From: Erwinia sp. S63
GTDB taxonomy: Bacteria > Pseudomonadota > Gammaproteobacteria > Enterobacterales > Enterobacteriaceae
Direction: 5' to 3'
DNA: 64,000 nt
Assembly (NCBI RefSeq): GCF_016625195.1
Contig: NZ_JACVUP010000007.1
Location: 186,001-250,000, forward strand
In this document: positions 38,295 to 49,021 of the stretch, piece by piece
Layout: every line of letters starts with the position of its first letter
Position numbering within the stretch: the stretch's first letter is position 1
Notes under the pieces: model-generated
What the model was told of the DNA's origin: nothing
The model's input: the letters and a program-made list of their open reading frames with translations, nothing else
Databases searched by the model: none
Program-made: the position numbers and the translations under genes

Positions 38295-39035
38295 TCAGCG
38301 TAACGCGCGCAGCAGCGCATCGTTATCAGCACCATCGGCTACCTCAATATCCTGCCAGCCTAATTCGGCGGCCTGAGTAGCCAAACGTTCACTGACGACC
38401 ACCAGTCGACAGTGCAATAACCATTCCCGACGATCGATTGGCGGAAATAGTGCAAACAGTTGTTGTAACATCTCACCGCTGGTGACCACCAGCGTGGTAA
38501 TTCCGCGATCGCGCCAGCGACGGCCTTCAATCGCACCCTCATAATACTTTTCACACCGTTGATAGCACTCGCAGTATTCCACCTCGGCGCCGCGTTCCAG
38601 CAGGGTTTCTGCCAGTAACTCACGGCCTGGACTGCCGCGCAAAATCAGCGCACGCTTGCCTTTTACCTGCTGCAGACGGTTGAGCCGCACTAACTCTTCG
38701 CTGGTCTCCCGCGCATGAGGATAGTCTACTTTCAGATGACTGACGGTATGCAGTGCCAGCGCGGTGCTGCGCCCTATAGCATAGTAGTCGAGTGTTTCGG
38801 GCCAGGTGAGGGCGCTCTGCTGTAGCGCTGGATGGGCAAACAGCACCACCTGTTGCGACAGCAGAAACACCAGATCGCCCGGCCGTAAAGCCGCCAGTTT
38901 TTGCGGCAATTGTTGCAGATCGCGACCCGGCGTGAATTCAATCAGCGGTAGAGTCCACGCCAGTTTTCCCTGGGTTCGCAGACGCGAAACCAGTTCACTG
39001 GCAGCGGGTTCCGGGCGGGTCACGAGAATGGTCAT
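38295..39035 (-). CDS. hemD: Uroporphyrinogen-III synthase HemD
   Basis: HemD cyclises hydroxymethylbilane to uroporphyrinogen III with ring D inversion. The 246-residue protein has the family start [20 protein letters not shown], and [16 protein letters not shown] and [15 protein letters not shown] segments. Overlaps hemC by four bases (ATGA), so translation is coupled. Confidence 0.95.
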   Translation of the reverse strand: MTILVTRPEPAASELVSRLRTQGKLAWTLPLIEFTPGRDLQQLPQKLAALRPGDLVFLLSQQVVLFAHPALQQSALTWPETLDYYAIGRSTALALHTVSHLKVDYPHARETSEELVRLNRLQQVKGKRALILRGSPGRELLAETLLERGAEVEYCECYQRCEKYYEGAIEGRRWRDRGITTLVVTSGEMLQQLFALFPPIDRREWLLHCRLVVVSERLATQAAELGWQDIEVADGADNDALLRALR

Positions 39036-39973
39036 GCGGGCGTTTGCCCCTGATAAACGTCGCGCAGGATGTCACGGGCGCCGCCATCCAGCAGCTCTTC
39101 CGCCAGGGAAATTCCCATCTGCACTGCGTTTTCGCGCGGACCACGGCGTTCACCTACTACTATTTGCTGGCCATCCGGTGAGCCGACTAAGCCACGTAGC
39201 CATAGCTGATTATCTTCCAGCACGGCAAAGCTGCCGATCGGTACCTGACAACCGCCTTCGAGGCGTGTGTTCATCGCGCGTTCAGCGCGCACACAAACAT
39301 CGGTGTCGGCGTGATTCAGCGCCTGCAACAAGGTAATCAGTTGGTGATCATCAAGACGACATTCAATGCCGACGGCGCCCTGGCCCACGGCGGGCAGCGA
39401 AATTTCAGCGGGCATCGCCTGACGAATGCGATCTTCAAGATTCAAGCGCTTCAGGCCTGCCGCGGCCAGAATAATGGCGTCATATTCTCCGGCATCCAGC
39501 TTACCCAAACGGGTGCCCACGTTGCCGCGTAACGAACGGATGATCAGATCGGGACGACGCGCGCTGAGCTGACACTGACGACGCAGACTGGACGTCCCCA
39601 CAATCGCGCCCTGTGGCAGTTCATCAATGCTGTTATAAAGGTTGGAAACGAAGGCATCACGCGGGTCTTCACGCTCGCAGATGGTGACGAGGCCCAGCCC
39701 TTCCGGGAAATCCACCGGCACATCCTTCATGGAGTGCACCGCAAGATCGGCACGGTTTTCCAGCATTGCCAGTTCAAGCTCTTTGACAAACAGGCCTTTT
39801 CCACCGACTTTAGCCAGCGGTGTATCGAGGATGATGTCGCCTTTGGTGACCATTGGCACCAGCTCAACCTGCACGCCCGGATGTGCTGCCATCAGGCGCT
39901 GTTGGACATATTGTGCCTGCCATAAAGCAAGGGGACTTTGTCTGGTAGCAATTCTGAAAATTTTGTTTAACAT
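39032..39973 (-). CDS. hemC: Hydroxymethylbilane synthase (porphobilinogen deaminase) HemC
   Basis: HemC joins four porphobilinogens into hydroxymethylbilane. It shows [61 protein letters not shown] and the dipyrromethane cofactor Cys in [14 protein letters not shown] 39973 gives [12 protein letters not shown] and 313 aa, the E. coli length; an ATG four codons upstream is less likely. First gene of hemCDXY, divergent from cyaA. Confidence 0.97.
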   Translation of the reverse strand: MLNKIFRIATRQSPLALWQAQYVQQRLMAAHPGVQVELVPMVTKGDIILDTPLAKVGGKGLFVKELELAMLENRADLAVHSMKDVPVDFPEGLGLVTICEREDPRDAFVSNLYNSIDELPQGAIVGTSSLRRQCQLSARRPDLIIRSLRGNVGTRLGKLDAGEYDAIILAAAGLKRLNLEDRIRQAMPAEISLPAVGQGAVGIECRLDDHQLITLLQALNHADTDVCVRAERAMNTRLEGGCQVPIGSFAVLEDNQLWLRGLVGSPDGQQIVVGERRGPRENAVQMGISLAEELLDGGARDILRDVYQGQTPA

Positions 39974-40285
39974 GCTGTTAACCATTTTGATCGTTCATCG
40001 ATTATCCTATCATTGATAGGGGAATGCTGTCAGTTTCAACGGATTGAAAAGGCCTCGATGTCAGTTGTTACGCATTATTGCGTCATTTTCTGACGTCTAA
40101 GTCCGAAAAAGCAGGGCTACATGGGGAACGTGCTAAACTGTCATGTAGCGCAACTTTCTTTACGGTCAATCCTCCAGGTGTTAGATTGATCACGTTTCCA
40201 GCAATAATTTGCCCAACATCTTTATTATTAAGCGGCAGGTTTTGGAAACAGGGTGCTTAACACTGGGACAATCAGGCGAAACGTC
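39974..40285. other. hemC-cyaA divergent regulatory region
   Basis: About 310 bp with no gene. It holds the CRP-like site at 40176-40197 and AT-rich promoter-like stretches on both sides (for example TATCCTATCATTGATAGG near 40001-40018, an inverted repeat close to hemC). The cyaA leader from the CRP site to the TTG is about 90 nt, shorter than in E. coli as remembered. Confidence 0.6.
40176..40197 (+). promoter_or_regulatory. CRP-binding site in the cyaA promoter
   Basis: TGTTA-GATTGA-TCACG (40179-40194) fits the CRP pattern TGTGA-N6-TCACA at 8 of 10 arm positions. It is nearly identical to the E. coli cyaA P2 site, where cAMP-CRP represses cyaA, so feedback control is expected. Confidence 0.75.
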
Positions 40286-42847
40286 TTGTACCTCTACATT
40301 GAGACACTGAAACAGAGACTGGATGCAATTAACCAGCTGCGCGTCGATCGCGCACTGGCTGCTATGGGACCTGCCTTCCAGCAAGTCTACAGTCTGCTGC
40401 CAACATTACTGCACTATCATCACCCGCTGATGCCGGGCTACCTTGAAGGTAGCGTTCCCCACGGCGTCAGCTTCTTCACGCCTGATGAAAACCAACAGCA
40501 TCTGTTGCAACAGTTGGCGGGCGATCAGCCTCTGGATCTCAGCACTGCCGTCAAAGGCGAGCGTCCGATTACCGGCATCTACTCGATGGGCAGTACCTCG
40601 TCCGTCGGTCAGAACAGCGTGTCCGATCTCGACATCTGGGTGTGTCACCAATCCTGGTTAGATAATGAAGAGCGCCTCAATCTGCAGCGCAAGTGTACCC
40701 TGTTGCAGAAATGGTGTGTGTCGATGGGTGTGGAAGTCAGTTTCTTCCTGATCGACGAGAACCGTTTCCGTCACAACGAGAGCGGCAGCCTCGGTGGTGA
40801 AGACTGCGGTTCTACCCAACATATTTTGCTGCTGGATGAGTTCTACCGTACCGCTGTGCGTATGGCGGGTAAACGCATCCTGTGGAACATGGTGCCCGGC
40901 GAAGAAGAGCACCATTACGACGATTACGTGATGTCACTCTATTCTCAAGGCGTGTTGACGCCGAATGAGTGGCTGGATCTCGGCGGTCTCGGCACGCTGT
41001 CAGCCGAAGAGTACTTCGGGGCCAGCTTGTGGCAGCTGTATAAAAGCATCGATTCACCTTACAAAGCGGTGCTGAAAACCCTGCTGTTAGAAGCGTACAG
41101 CTGGGAATACCCGAACACGCAACTGCTGGCGATGGATATCAAGCAGCGCCTGCACGATGGCGAAATCGTCTGCTTCGGCCTCGACCCCTATTGCATGATG
41201 CTGGAGCGCGTGACGCGCTATCTGACCAGCGTCGATGACATGGCGCGCCTCGACCTGGTGCGTCGATGTTTCTATTTAAAAGTGTGTGAAAAGCTCTCGA
41301 GCGACGATCACCACCATCATCGCTCAGGCTGGCGTCGTGAGATTCTTTCGCAGCTGGTGAAAGAGTGGGGTTGGGATGAAGAGAAGTTAGCAGTACTGGA
41401 TAACCGCGCGCAGTGGAAAATCGAACGTGTGCGTGAAGCGCACAACGAGCTGCTGGATGCGATGATGCAGAGCTATCGCAACCTGATCCGTTTTGCCCGT
41501 CGTAACAATTTAAGCGTCAGTGCCAGCCCGCAGGACATCGGCGTGCTGACGCGTAAACTGTATGCCGCGTTTGAAGCGCTGCCGGGTAAAGTGACGCTGG
41601 TGAACCCACAGATTTCGCCAGATCTGTCGGAAGATAATCTGACCTTCATTCATGTGCCGGAAGGCCGCGCCAATCGTGCGGGTTGGTATCTTTACAACCA
41701 GTCGCCGGACATGAGTTCGATCATCAGCCATCAGCCGCTGGAATATAACCGCTACCTGAACAAGTTAGTGGCGTGGGCGTGGTTCAACGGTTTACTGACC
41801 AGCAAAACGCGTCTGCACATGAAGGGCAATGAATTCTGCGATCTGCCACGTTTGCAGGAATTGGTGAACGATGTGTCGAGCCACTTCCCGCTGCGTGTAC
41901 CTGCGCCGACGCCAAAAGCGTTGTACAGCCCGTGCGAAATCCGTCATCTGGCGATTATCGTTAACCTCGAACACGATCCGACCTCCGCCTTCCGCAATCA
42001 GGTGGTGCACTTTGATTTCCGCAAGCTGGATGTGTTCAGCTTCGGTCAGCAGCAGCAGTGCCTGATTGGCAGCATTGATCTGCTGTACCGCAACTCATGG
42101 AATGAAGTGCGTACGCTGCACTTCAGCGGTGAGCAGGCGATGATCGAAGCGCTGAAAACCATTCTCGGCAAAATGCATCAGGATGCCGCACCGCCAGATA
42201 CGGTGGAAGTATTCTGCTATAGCCAGCATCTGCGCGGTTTGATTCGTACCCGTGTGCAGCAGCTGGTGTCTGAATGTATTGAACTGCGTCTGTCGAGCAC
42301 CCGTCAGGAGCCAGGCCGCTTTAAAGCGCTGCGCATGGCGGGCCAGACGTGGGGCTTGTTCTTCGAGCGCATGAGTGTCTCAGTGCAGAAACTGGAAAAT
42401 GCGGTGGAGTTCTACGGCGCGATTTCCAACAACAAGCTGCACGGTTTGTCGATCAAAGTGGAATCGAATCAGACGCCATTACCGCCGGTGGTGAACGGCT
42501 ATGCCAGCGAAGGCATTATTCAGTTCTTCTTTGAAGACACCAATGACGATCGCGGCTTCAACATTTATATCCTCGACGAAACTAATCGCGTTGAGGTTTA
42601 TCACCATTGCGAAGGCAGTAAAGAAGAGCTGGTGCGTGACGTGAGCCGTTTTTACTCCTCGTCGCATGATCGATTCACCTATGGCTCCAGCTTTATCAAC
42701 TTCAACCTGCCGCAGTTCTACCAGATTGTGCACGCGGGCGATCGCTTCCAGGTGATTCCATTCCGCAGCCAGACGCTGACACAGCTCTGTGCGACGCAGC
42801 CCGATAACGACAACGGCGATTTCCAGCCGCGCTACCAAATGCACTGA
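40286..42847 (+). CDS. cyaA: Class I adenylate cyclase CyaA
   Basis: CyaA makes cAMP from ATP and is activated through phosphorylated EIIA-Glc. The start is TTG 40286 (peptide [19 protein letters not shown]), identical to the E. coli arrangement where the weak TTG limits synthesis; AGGCG lies upstream. The N-terminal catalytic domain has the nucleotidyltransferase motif [18 protein letters not shown]; the C-terminal regulatory half is complete to [25 protein letters not shown]. 853 aa, normal length. A ...[12 protein letters not shown]... insert near residue 342 differs from E. coli. Confidence 0.97.
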   Translation: MYLYIETLKQRLDAINQLRVDRALAAMGPAFQQVYSLLPTLLHYHHPLMPGYLEGSVPHGVSFFTPDENQQHLLQQLAGDQPLDLSTAVKGERPITGIYSMGSTSSVGQNSVSDLDIWVCHQSWLDNEERLNLQRKCTLLQKWCVSMGVEVSFFLIDENRFRHNESGSLGGEDCGSTQHILLLDEFYRTAVRMAGKRILWNMVPGEEEHHYDDYVMSLYSQGVLTPNEWLDLGGLGTLSAEEYFGASLWQLYKSIDSPYKAVLKTLLLEAYSWEYPNTQLLAMDIKQRLHDGEIVCFGLDPYCMMLERVTRYLTSVDDMARLDLVRRCFYLKVCEKLSSDDHHHHRSGWRREILSQLVKEWGWDEEKLAVLDNRAQWKIERVREAHNELLDAMMQSYRNLIRFARRNNLSVSASPQDIGVLTRKLYAAFEALPGKVTLVNPQISPDLSEDNLTFIHVPEGRANRAGWYLYNQSPDMSSIISHQPLEYNRYLNKLVAWAWFNGLLTSKTRLHMKGNEFCDLPRLQELVNDVSSHFPLRVPAPTPKALYSPCEIRHLAIIVNLEHDPTSAFRNQVVHFDFRKLDVFSFGQQQQCLIGSIDLLYRNSWNEVRTLHFSGEQAMIEALKTILGKMHQDAAPPDTVEVFCYSQHLRGLIRTRVQQLVSECIELRLSSTRQEPGRFKALRMAGQTWGLFFERMSVSVQKLENAVEFYGAISNNKLHGLSIKVESNQTPLPPVVNGYASEGIIQFFFEDTNDDRGFNIYILDETNRVEVYHHCEGSKEELVRDVSRFYSSSHDRFTYGSSFINFNLPQFYQIVHAGDRFQVIPFRSQTLTQLCATQPDNDNGDFQPRYQMH

Positions 42848-42880
42848 TCCCGCCTGCGTTCGCGCGGTGGGATTGGCTTT
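42847..42880 (+). terminator. Terminator after cyaA
   Basis: ATCCCGCC (42847-42854) pairs with GGTGGGAT (42866-42873) with one G-U pair, then TTTTCC. It starts within the cyaA stop codon region. Confidence 0.6.
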
Positions 42881-42982
42881 TCCTCTGACATGCGCCCGGA
42901 TTTGCGGGTATTTCCTGTTGCTTTTACAACGTCAACTGCGATGATAAGCAGCCAAGGCTTAAGGACAGGAAGAGCAGACAGA

Positions 42983-43186
42983 ATGAGACACATGATAAGT
43001 CAGCTGGGTATCGCGCTGGCACTGGTCAGCCTGGTAGGCTGTGGCCTGAAAGGACCGCTGTATTTCCCGCCCAAAGATCAGCCGACCAAACAAAACCAGC
43101 AGGTCACCCAACAGCAGCAAAAAGCGGCACAGAATGCTGACGTCAACGGTTTGGTCACCAGCAAATCGGGTTCACAGGCGAACTAA
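42983..43186 (+). CDS. lptM: Small outer-membrane lipoprotein LptM (YifL)
   Basis: A 67-residue lipoprotein with signal peptide and lipobox LVGC (Cys20), followed by the conserved [10 protein letters not shown] and a Gln-rich tail. LptM helps mature the LptD-LptE LPS translocon. ATG 42983 follows ACAGGAAGAG; an open frame from 42890 would place extra residues before the signal peptide. In E. coli cyaY lies between cyaA and this gene on the other strand; here only 135 bp separate them. Confidence 0.93.
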   Translation: MRHMISQLGIALALVSLVGCGLKGPLYFPPKDQPTKQNQQVTQQQQKAAQNADVNGLVTSKSGSQAN

Positions 43187-43215
43187 TCTCTATGAGTAAT
43201 CCGGCGGAGCAGAAA

Positions 43216-44040
43216 ATGCAGTTCTCGAAAATGCACGGTCTCGGCAACGATTTCATGGTTGTGGATGCTGTGACGCAAAACGTCTTTTTTTCGCCGGAAC
43301 TGATTCGCCGTCTGGCGGATCGGCATCTGGGGATCGGTTTCGATCAGCTGCTGATCGTCGAACCGCCTTACGATCCGGACCTCGATTTTCATTACCGAAT
43401 TTTCAACGCCGATGGCAGTGAAGTGGCCCAGTGCGGCAACGGCGCGCGCTGTTTCGCTCGCTTTGTGCGCCTGAAAGGGCTGACCAACAAAAGCGACATT
43501 CGCGTAAGTACGCAAACCGGTCGCATGGTGCTGAGCGTGACCAGCGATGAGCTGGTGCGTGTCAACATGGGTGAACCCAACTTCGATCCGCAACAGGTGC
43601 CGCTGCGCGCCAATAAAGCGGAAAGCCTGTATCTGCAACGTGTTGCTGAGCAGACCGTGATGTTTGGTGCAGTGTCGATGGGCAATCCGCACTGTGTGAT
43701 TCAAGTTGAGAGTGTGAAAACGGCCGCCGTGGAAACCCTCGGTCCGCTGCTGGAAAGCCACGAACGCTTCCCGGAGCGCGTCAACGTGGGCTTTATGGAA
43801 GTGGTTAATCCTGAACACATCCGTCTGCGCGTGTATGAACGCGGCGCAGGTGAAACCCAGGCCTGTGGCAGCGGCGCTTGCGCAGCCGTTGCCTGCGGCA
43901 TTCAGCAGGGCATTCTGGCGGAGAAAGTCCGCGTTGATTTGCCTGGCGGAACCTTGCATATCGCCTGGAAAGGGGCAGGTCAGCCGCTGCATATGACCGG
44001 CCCAGCCACACACGTCTACGATGGGTTTATTCATCTATGA
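43216..44040 (+). CDS. dapF: Diaminopimelate epimerase DapF
   Basis: DapF converts LL- to meso-diaminopimelate for lysine and peptidoglycan. Both catalytic Cys motifs are present: [12 protein letters not shown] and [12 protein letters not shown], plus [17 protein letters not shown] and [12 protein letters not shown] 43216 gives 274 aa, as in E. coli, with GGCGGAG eight bases before it; ATG 43192 would add MSNPAEQK and cannot be excluded. Overlaps yigA by four bases. Confidence 0.96.
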   Translation: MQFSKMHGLGNDFMVVDAVTQNVFFSPELIRRLADRHLGIGFDQLLIVEPPYDPDLDFHYRIFNADGSEVAQCGNGARCFARFVRLKGLTNKSDIRVSTQTGRMVLSVTSDELVRVNMGEPNFDPQQVPLRANKAESLYLQRVAEQTVMFGAVSMGNPHCVIQVESVKTAAVETLGPLLESHERFPERVNVGFMEVVNPEHIRLRVYERGAGETQACGSGACAAVACGIQQGILAEKVRVDLPGGTLHIAWKGAGQPLHMTGPATHVYDGFIHL

Positions 44041-44741
44041 AAAATGTCGAAGAGCAAACCGACAGCGCGGTTTTGCTGGACGATCAGTCGGTAAGCGCCT
44101 TCCTGCGCCAGAACCCCGATTTCTTTATTCGCAATGCGCGCCAGGTCGAACAGATGATGGTGCCGCATCCGGTGCGCGGCAGCGTATCGCTGGTGGAGTG
44201 GCATATGGCACGTCAGCGCAACCACATCCAGCAACTGGAAGAGGAAATCACCCTGTTGATGGAGCAGGCCACGGCCAACCATCAACTGTTCGATCGTCTG
44301 CTGGGGTTACAAGGCCATTTGGCCGCGGCGGACAGCCTGCAGGAAATGCTAACGCGCTTGCACCGCTGGGCGCGTGAGCTGGGTCTTGCCGGTGCCAATG
44401 TGCGAGTGTTCAACGACCACTGGCACATCGGTGCGCCTTCTGATTTCACCCAACTTGGGCTCTCACGTCAGGCCTTTGAGCCGCTGCGCATTCAACGCTT
44501 TGGTGATGAACATCATTACCTTGGCAGCCTGAACGGCCCCGAATTGTTGCTGCTGTTGCCACAGGCGAAAGCCATCGGTTCGGTGGCGATGTCGCTGATG
44601 GGCGAACGCGGCGAGCTTGGCGTGCTGATTTTCAGCAGCCGCGATAACCAGCACTATCAAGCGGGCATGGGCACTTTGCTGTTACAGCATCTGGCGCAAA
44701 TGCTGCCGGACCTGCTGTCTCGCTGGATTGAACGCGCATGA
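44037..44741 (+). CDS. yigA: DUF484 GAF-like protein YigA
   Basis: A 234-residue soluble protein of the DUF484 family: N-terminal [22 protein letters not shown], a helical region, and a C-terminal GAF-like fold. Function unknown. It is always found between dapF and xerC in enterobacteria and overlaps both here by four bases, so the four genes dapF-yigA-xerC-yigB are translated as a coupled unit. Confidence 0.92.
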   Translation: MKNVEEQTDSAVLLDDQSVSAFLRQNPDFFIRNARQVEQMMVPHPVRGSVSLVEWHMARQRNHIQQLEEEITLLMEQATANHQLFDRLLGLQGHLAAADSLQEMLTRLHRWARELGLAGANVRVFNDHWHIGAPSDFTQLGLSRQAFEPLRIQRFGDEHHYLGSLNGPELLLLLPQAKAIGSVAMSLMGERGELGVLIFSSRDNQHYQAGMGTLLLQHLAQMLPDLLSRWIERA

Positions 44742-45649
44742 GTGACGTCAGCCCGCTGCAGCCTGCCGTTGAGGGCTTTCTGCGTTATCTGAAAGTCGAA
44801 CGTCAGCTCAGCCCGTTGACGCAAAAGAATTACACTCGTCAGTTGCAGACCATGACTGCAATGGCCGATGAGATGAAGATCGTCTCCTGGGCACAACTGG
44901 AGCCCGCACAGGTTCGTCAGCTGGCGGCTCGCAGCCGTCGTGCCGGACTAGGGCCCAGCAGTCTGGCATTACGTATGTCAGCACTGCGCAGTTTTCTTGA
45001 CTGGCAGGTCAGCCAGGGCATGTTGAGTGCCAATCCAGCCAAAGGTATTTCCACGCCGCGCAATGCTCGTCATCTGCCAAAAAATATGGATGTCGACGAG
45101 GTTAACCAGCTGCTGGAGATCGACCTCAACGATCCGCTGGCAGTGCGCGACCGCGCGATGCTGGAAACCATGTACGGTGGCGGTTTACGTCTGTCGGAGC
45201 TGGTGGGCATGGATTGTCGTCATGTCGATCTCGATGCCGGTGAAGTGTGGGTCGTGGGTAAAGGCAGTAAAGAGCGACGCGTGCCGATTGGTGGCACGGC
45301 GGTGACCTGGCTACAACACTGGCTGCCACTGCGTGTAAGCTTCGCGCCGCAGGATGATGCGATGTTTGTCTCCAGTCGCGGCACGCGTATTTCGGCGCGT
45401 AACGTGCAAAAGCGCTTTGCCGAGTGGGGCATCAAGCAGGGCGTGGCCAACCATATTCATCCGCATAAACTGCGTCACTCTTTTGCGACCCATTTGCTCG
45501 AATCGAGTGGCGATCTGCGTGCCGTGCAGGAACTGCTCGGGCACGCCAATCTGTCGACCACGCAAATCTATACCCATCTCGATTTCCAGCATCTGGCGAC
45601 CGTGTATGACGCGGCACATCCACGTGCTAAACGAGGAAAGTCTGAATGA
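44738..45649 (+). CDS. xerC: Site-specific tyrosine recombinase XerC
   Basis: XerC works with XerD at dif to resolve chromosome dimers under FtsK control. Catalytic residues are visible in order: Arg in [10 protein letters not shown], Lys in [10 protein letters not shown], HxxR in [14 protein letters not shown], His in [14 protein letters not shown] and Tyr in the same stretch. 303 aa. It overlaps yigA and yigB by four bases each. Confidence 0.97.
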   Translation: MSDVSPLQPAVEGFLRYLKVERQLSPLTQKNYTRQLQTMTAMADEMKIVSWAQLEPAQVRQLAARSRRAGLGPSSLALRMSALRSFLDWQVSQGMLSANPAKGISTPRNARHLPKNMDVDEVNQLLEIDLNDPLAVRDRAMLETMYGGGLRLSELVGMDCRHVDLDAGEVWVVGKGSKERRVPIGGTAVTWLQHWLPLRVSFAPQDDAMFVSSRGTRISARNVQKRFAEWGIKQGVANHIHPHKLRHSFATHLLESSGDLRAVQELLGHANLSTTQIYTHLDFQHLATVYDAAHPRAKRGKSE

Positions 45650-46362
45650 AGTTCTACCGCCCGCTGGGCCCGATCAAAGCGATCACTTTCGATCTCGACG
45701 ATACGCTGTATGACAACCATCCGGTGATCCGTAAAACCACCGCTGAATCCCACGCCGCGTTGCAGGCCTTCCATCCGGCACTGCGTGAATTCACCCCCGC
45801 TAATTATCAGGCGCTGCGTGACGAACTGCTGGCGCGTGAGCCGGAAATTTACCACGACGTGTCTGAGTGGCGCCGCCGCTCGGTTGAGCTGGCAATGATC
45901 AATATCGGCTTATCCGCTGCTGAAGCCAGCGCCGGTGCCAGCGAAGTGATGGGCGTGTTCCATCAGTGGCGCAGTGAAGTCGAAATGCCGGATGAAACGC
46001 ACCAAACGCTGACGTGGCTGGGCGAGCGCGTCCCGCTGGTGGCGATCACCAACGGCAATGCCTGTCCGGAAAAGCTGGGAATTAACCACTACTTCCAGTT
46101 CGCCCTGCGCGCTGGCCCGCACGGTCGTGCTAAGCCGTGGCAGGATATGTATCAGCTGGCGGCTGAGCGTTTGAACATCGCACCTGAGCATATTCTTCAT
46201 GTGGGCGACGATCTCACCACCGATGTGGTCGGTTCAATAAACGCGGGCATGCAAGCCTGCTGGATCAACCTGCGCGATGGCAATCTGATGAAGATTGATG
46301 ATGCGCGTTTGCTGCCGCACGTCGAAATTCATCAGTTGGCATCGCTGACCTCGCTGCTATAA
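45646..46362 (+). CDS. yigB: HAD phosphatase YigB (riboflavin-pathway/FMN phosphatase)
   Basis: A HAD subfamily IA hydrolase: motif [11 protein letters not shown] with the nucleophile Asp, motif II AITNGN, Lys in [10 protein letters not shown] and motif [15 protein letters not shown]. coli YigB dephosphorylates 5-amino-6-(5-phospho-D-ribitylamino)uracil and FMN. 238 aa. Its stop codon overlaps the uvrD promoter -10. Confidence 0.93.
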   Translation: MKFYRPLGPIKAITFDLDDTLYDNHPVIRKTTAESHAALQAFHPALREFTPANYQALRDELLAREPEIYHDVSEWRRRSVELAMINIGLSAAEASAGASEVMGVFHQWRSEVEMPDETHQTLTWLGERVPLVAITNGNACPEKLGINHYFQFALRAGPHGRAKPWQDMYQLAAERLNIAPEHILHVGDDLTTDVVGSINAGMQACWINLRDGNLMKIDDARLLPHVEIHQLASLTSLL

Positions 46363-46380
46363 TGCTGTATGTTCATCCAG
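46336..46380 (+). promoter_or_regulatory. uvrD promoter with LexA operator
   Basis: TTGGCA (46336-46341), a 16-bp spacer and TATAAT (46358-46363) form the promoter. Directly after the -10 lies CTGTATGTTCATCCAG (46365-46380), a CTG-N10-CAG SOS box. LexA here would block transcription start, matching the known SOS control of uvrD. Confidence 0.85.
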
Positions 46381-46411
46381 CTAATAGCTGGATGATGGCA
46401 GACATTTCCTG

Positions 46412-46473
46412 ACGCACAAATCGTAGCGGCACCTTTCATTTTGCGATGAATAGCGCCGCTACAAATGGTGCGT
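46412..46473 (+). other. Long hairpin in the uvrD leader
   Basis: ACGCAC (46412-46417) and GTAGCGGC (46423-46430) pair with GCCGCTAC (46455-46462) and GTGCGT (46468-46473), giving a two-part 14-bp stem with a 5-nt internal loop and a 24-nt terminal loop. It lies between the promoter and the uvrD ATG, so it is transcribed. The E. coli uvrD leader has been described as attenuated; a similar role is possible. Confidence 0.6.
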
Positions 46474-46538
46474 TGACTAAATGCTGAGAAACCGCATTTC
46501 TCAATCCTCCTTTTAATTATTTTGGCAAAACGGTGCTT

Positions 46539-48701
46539 ATGGACGTTTCTGATCTGCTTAACGGCTTGAATGACAAACAGCGCGAGGCGGTCGCCGCGCC
46601 GCGCAGCAATCTGCTGGTGCTGGCCGGGGCAGGCAGTGGCAAAACGCGCGTGCTGGTGCATCGCATTGCCTGGCTGCTGTCGGTAGAGAATTGCTCGCCT
46701 TATTCGATCATGGCGGTGACCTTTACCAACAAAGCGGCGGCTGAAATGCGCCATCGTATCGATCAACTGATCGGCACCAGTCAGGGCGGTATGTGGATCG
46801 GCACCTTCCACGGACTGGCGCACCGTTTGCTGCGTGCGCATCATCTTGATGCCAATTTGCCGCAGGATTTCCAGATTCTTGATAGCGACGATCAGCTGCG
46901 CCTGCTCAAGCGTCTGATCAAAGCCATGAACCTTGATGAGAAGCAGTGGCCTGCACGCCAGGGCATGTGGTACATCAACGGCAAAAAAGATGAAGGGCTG
47001 CGTCCTAAGCATATCGAAAGCTACGGTAATCCGATTGAACAAACCTGGCTGCGCATCTATCAGGCTTATCAGGAGGCTTGCGATCGTGCAGGCTTAGTCG
47101 ATTTTGCCGAACTGCTGCTGCGCGCGCATGAGCTGTGGCTGAATAAGCCGCATATCCTGAATCACTACCGCGAGCGTTTCAGCAACGTGCTGGTGGACGA
47201 ATTCCAGGATACGAACAACATCCAATATGCGTGGATTCGCATGCTGGCGGGCGATACCGGTCGCGTGATTATCGTCGGGGATGACGATCAGTCGATTTAC
47301 GGCTGGCGTGGCGCCCAGGTGGAGAACATCCATCGCTTCCTGCAGGATTTCCCTGGCGCAGAAACCATCCGTCTGGAGCAGAACTACCGCTCAACCAATA
47401 ACATCCTGAAAGCGGCCAACACGCTGATCGCCAATAATAATGGCCGCCTCGGGAAAGAGCTGTGGACTGATGGCAGCGACGGCGAAAAAATTTCTCTCTA
47501 CTGCGCGTTCAATGAGTTAGATGAAGCGCGCTTTGTGGTCAACCGCATCAAAACCTGGCATGAGAATGGCAACGCGCTGCAGGATTGCGCCATTCTTTAC
47601 CGCAGCAACGCCCAGTCGCGCGTGCTGGAAGAAGCGCTGTTGCAAGGCAGCATGCCGTACCGCATTTACGGCGGCATGCGCTTCTTCGAACGCCAGGAGA
47701 TCAAAGATGCGCTGGCGTATCTGCGTCTGATGGCGAACCGCAATGACGATGCCGCGTTTGAGCGCGTGGTGAACACGCCGGTGCGCGGCGTCGGCGATCG
47801 CACCCTGGATGTGGTGCGCCAGACCGCGCGCGATCAGCAGCTCACTTTGTGGCAAGCCACGCGGGAACTGCTGCAAAACAAAGCGCTGGCAGGACGTGCG
47901 GCCTCCGCGCTGCAACGCTTCTGCGAGCTGGTGGATTCACTGGCTACAGAAACTGCCGACATGCCGCTGCATGTGCAGACCGATCGCGTGATCAAAGATT
48001 CCGGCTTGTGGATCATGTACGAGCAGGAAAAGGGCGAGAAAGGCCAGGCGCGTATCGAAAACTTAGAGGAACTGGTGACGGCGACGCGTCAGTTTAGCTA
48101 TCAGGACGAGGACGAAGATCTGATGCCGCTGCAGGCGTTTCTGTCGCATGCGGCGCTGGAGGCCGGTGAAGGTCAGGCCGACAAATGGCAGGATGCGGTA
48201 CAGCTGATGACCATGCACTCGGCGAAAGGTCTTGAGTTCACTCAGGTATTTATCGTGGGTATGGAAGAGGGCATGTTCCCAAGCCAGATGTCGCTGGATG
48301 AAGGCGGACGTCTGGAAGAGGAGCGTCGTCTTGCCTACGTTGGCGTCACGCGCGCGATGGAGAAGCTCACGCTGACCTACGCCGAAACTCGCCGCCTTTA
48401 TGGTAAAGAAGTGTATCACCGTCCATCGCGCTTCATCGGCGAATTGCCGGAAGAGTGCGTCGAGGAAGTGCGTCTGCGCGCCAGCGTCAGCCGTCCGGTG
48501 AGCCATCAACGCATGGGCACGCCGATCACGGAAAACGACAGTGGTTTCGCGCTGGGCCAGCGTGTACGCCATGCCAAATTCGGTGAAGGCACCATCATCA
48601 ACCTCGAAGGCAGCGGTGAACACAGCCGCTTGCAGGTGGCGTTTCAGGGCCAGGGCATCAAGTGGCTGGTGGCGGCGTACGCGCGTCTGGAAACGGTGTA
48701 G
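46539..48701 (+). CDS. uvrD: DNA helicase II UvrD
   Basis: UvrD is the SF1A 3'-5' helicase of nucleotide-excision and mismatch repair. Motifs: [74 protein letters not shown] and YVGVTRAM; the C-terminal Tudor-like tail ending GQGIKWLVAAYARLE is intact. ATG 46539 gives MDVSDLLNGLNDKQREA and 720 aa, the E. coli length. Monocistronic, SOS-controlled. Confidence 0.98.
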   Translation: MDVSDLLNGLNDKQREAVAAPRSNLLVLAGAGSGKTRVLVHRIAWLLSVENCSPYSIMAVTFTNKAAAEMRHRIDQLIGTSQGGMWIGTFHGLAHRLLRAHHLDANLPQDFQILDSDDQLRLLKRLIKAMNLDEKQWPARQGMWYINGKKDEGLRPKHIESYGNPIEQTWLRIYQAYQEACDRAGLVDFAELLLRAHELWLNKPHILNHYRERFSNVLVDEFQDTNNIQYAWIRMLAGDTGRVIIVGDDDQSIYGWRGAQVENIHRFLQDFPGAETIRLEQNYRSTNNILKAANTLIANNNGRLGKELWTDGSDGEKISLYCAFNELDEARFVVNRIKTWHENGNALQDCAILYRSNAQSRVLEEALLQGSMPYRIYGGMRFFERQEIKDALAYLRLMANRNDDAAFERVVNTPVRGVGDRTLDVVRQTARDQQLTLWQATRELLQNKALAGRAASALQRFCELVDSLATETADMPLHVQTDRVIKDSGLWIMYEQEKGEKGQARIENLEELVTATRQFSYQDEDEDLMPLQAFLSHAALEAGEGQADKWQDAVQLMTMHSAKGLEFTQVFIVGMEEGMFPSQMSLDEGGRLEEERRLAYVGVTRAMEKLTLTYAETRRLYGKEVYHRPSRFIGELPEECVEEVRLRASVSRPVSHQRMGTPITENDSGFALGQRVRHAKFGEGTIINLEGSGEHSRLQVAFQGQGIKWLVAAYARLETV

Positions 48702-48716
48702 CGCCGTTGCGTTACC

Positions 48717-48745
48717 TTGACGACTTTTTCGTCTCAGCGTAACAT
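48717..48745 (+). promoter_or_regulatory. corA promoter
   Basis: TTGACG (48717-48722), 17 bp, TAACAT (48740-48745), close to consensus, just after the uvrD stop. A start near 48752 gives a leader of about 270 nt before corA, long enough for the regulatory leader described for Salmonella corA. Confidence 0.65.
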
Positions 48746-48771
48746 GCGCGCACTATTATCATGAGAGGACA

Positions 48772-48855
48772 ATGCCTTGGACGCGCCCAGTCGATGCTGG
48801 CTCAACCGCCTGTTTAACAGGAATAACATCTAAGGCTACCTCAATTCGCGGGTAG
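48772..48855 (+). CDS. Candidate corA leader peptide (CorL-like)
   Basis: A 27-codon ATG frame (starts MPWTRPVDAGS) with a very good ribosome site GAGAGGAC just before it, in the 320-bp uvrD-corA gap. Its stop TAG falls inside the right arm of a perfect 10-bp hairpin (48831-48860), so ribosome position would decide whether that hairpin forms. Salmonella corA is known to be controlled by translation of a short leader ORF (corL) and Rho. Homology to CorL could not be checked. Confidence 0.5.
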   Translation: MPWTRPVDAGSTACLTGITSKATSIRG

Positions 48856-48860
48856 CCTTA
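48831..48860 (+). other. Perfect hairpin in the corA leader
   Basis: TAAGGCTACC (48831-48840) and GGTAGCCTTA (48851-48860) form a 10-bp perfect stem with a 10-nt loop. No T run follows, so it is not a classic terminator; it overlaps the leader ORF stop codon. It could also act as a weak 3' end for uvrD. Confidence 0.65.
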
Positions 48861-49021
48861 GCGGTTATCAGCGACCTCCCTTTACACTCTCGTCGCACGA
48901 GTCAGCACTGATTTACCCTTGAAGCGAAAGTTTCCGCGTTCAGGCTTTGCCGTGCCCGTTTTGCCTTTGGCTTAACGGTGTGCCGCCTTGTCCCATTAAG
49001 TCTGCAATGGGGAGTATTGCT

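Noticed and set aside
43183..44034. 283-codon minus-strand frame covering dapF
   Set aside because: Exact antisense shadow of dapF, without ribosome site or recognisable motif.
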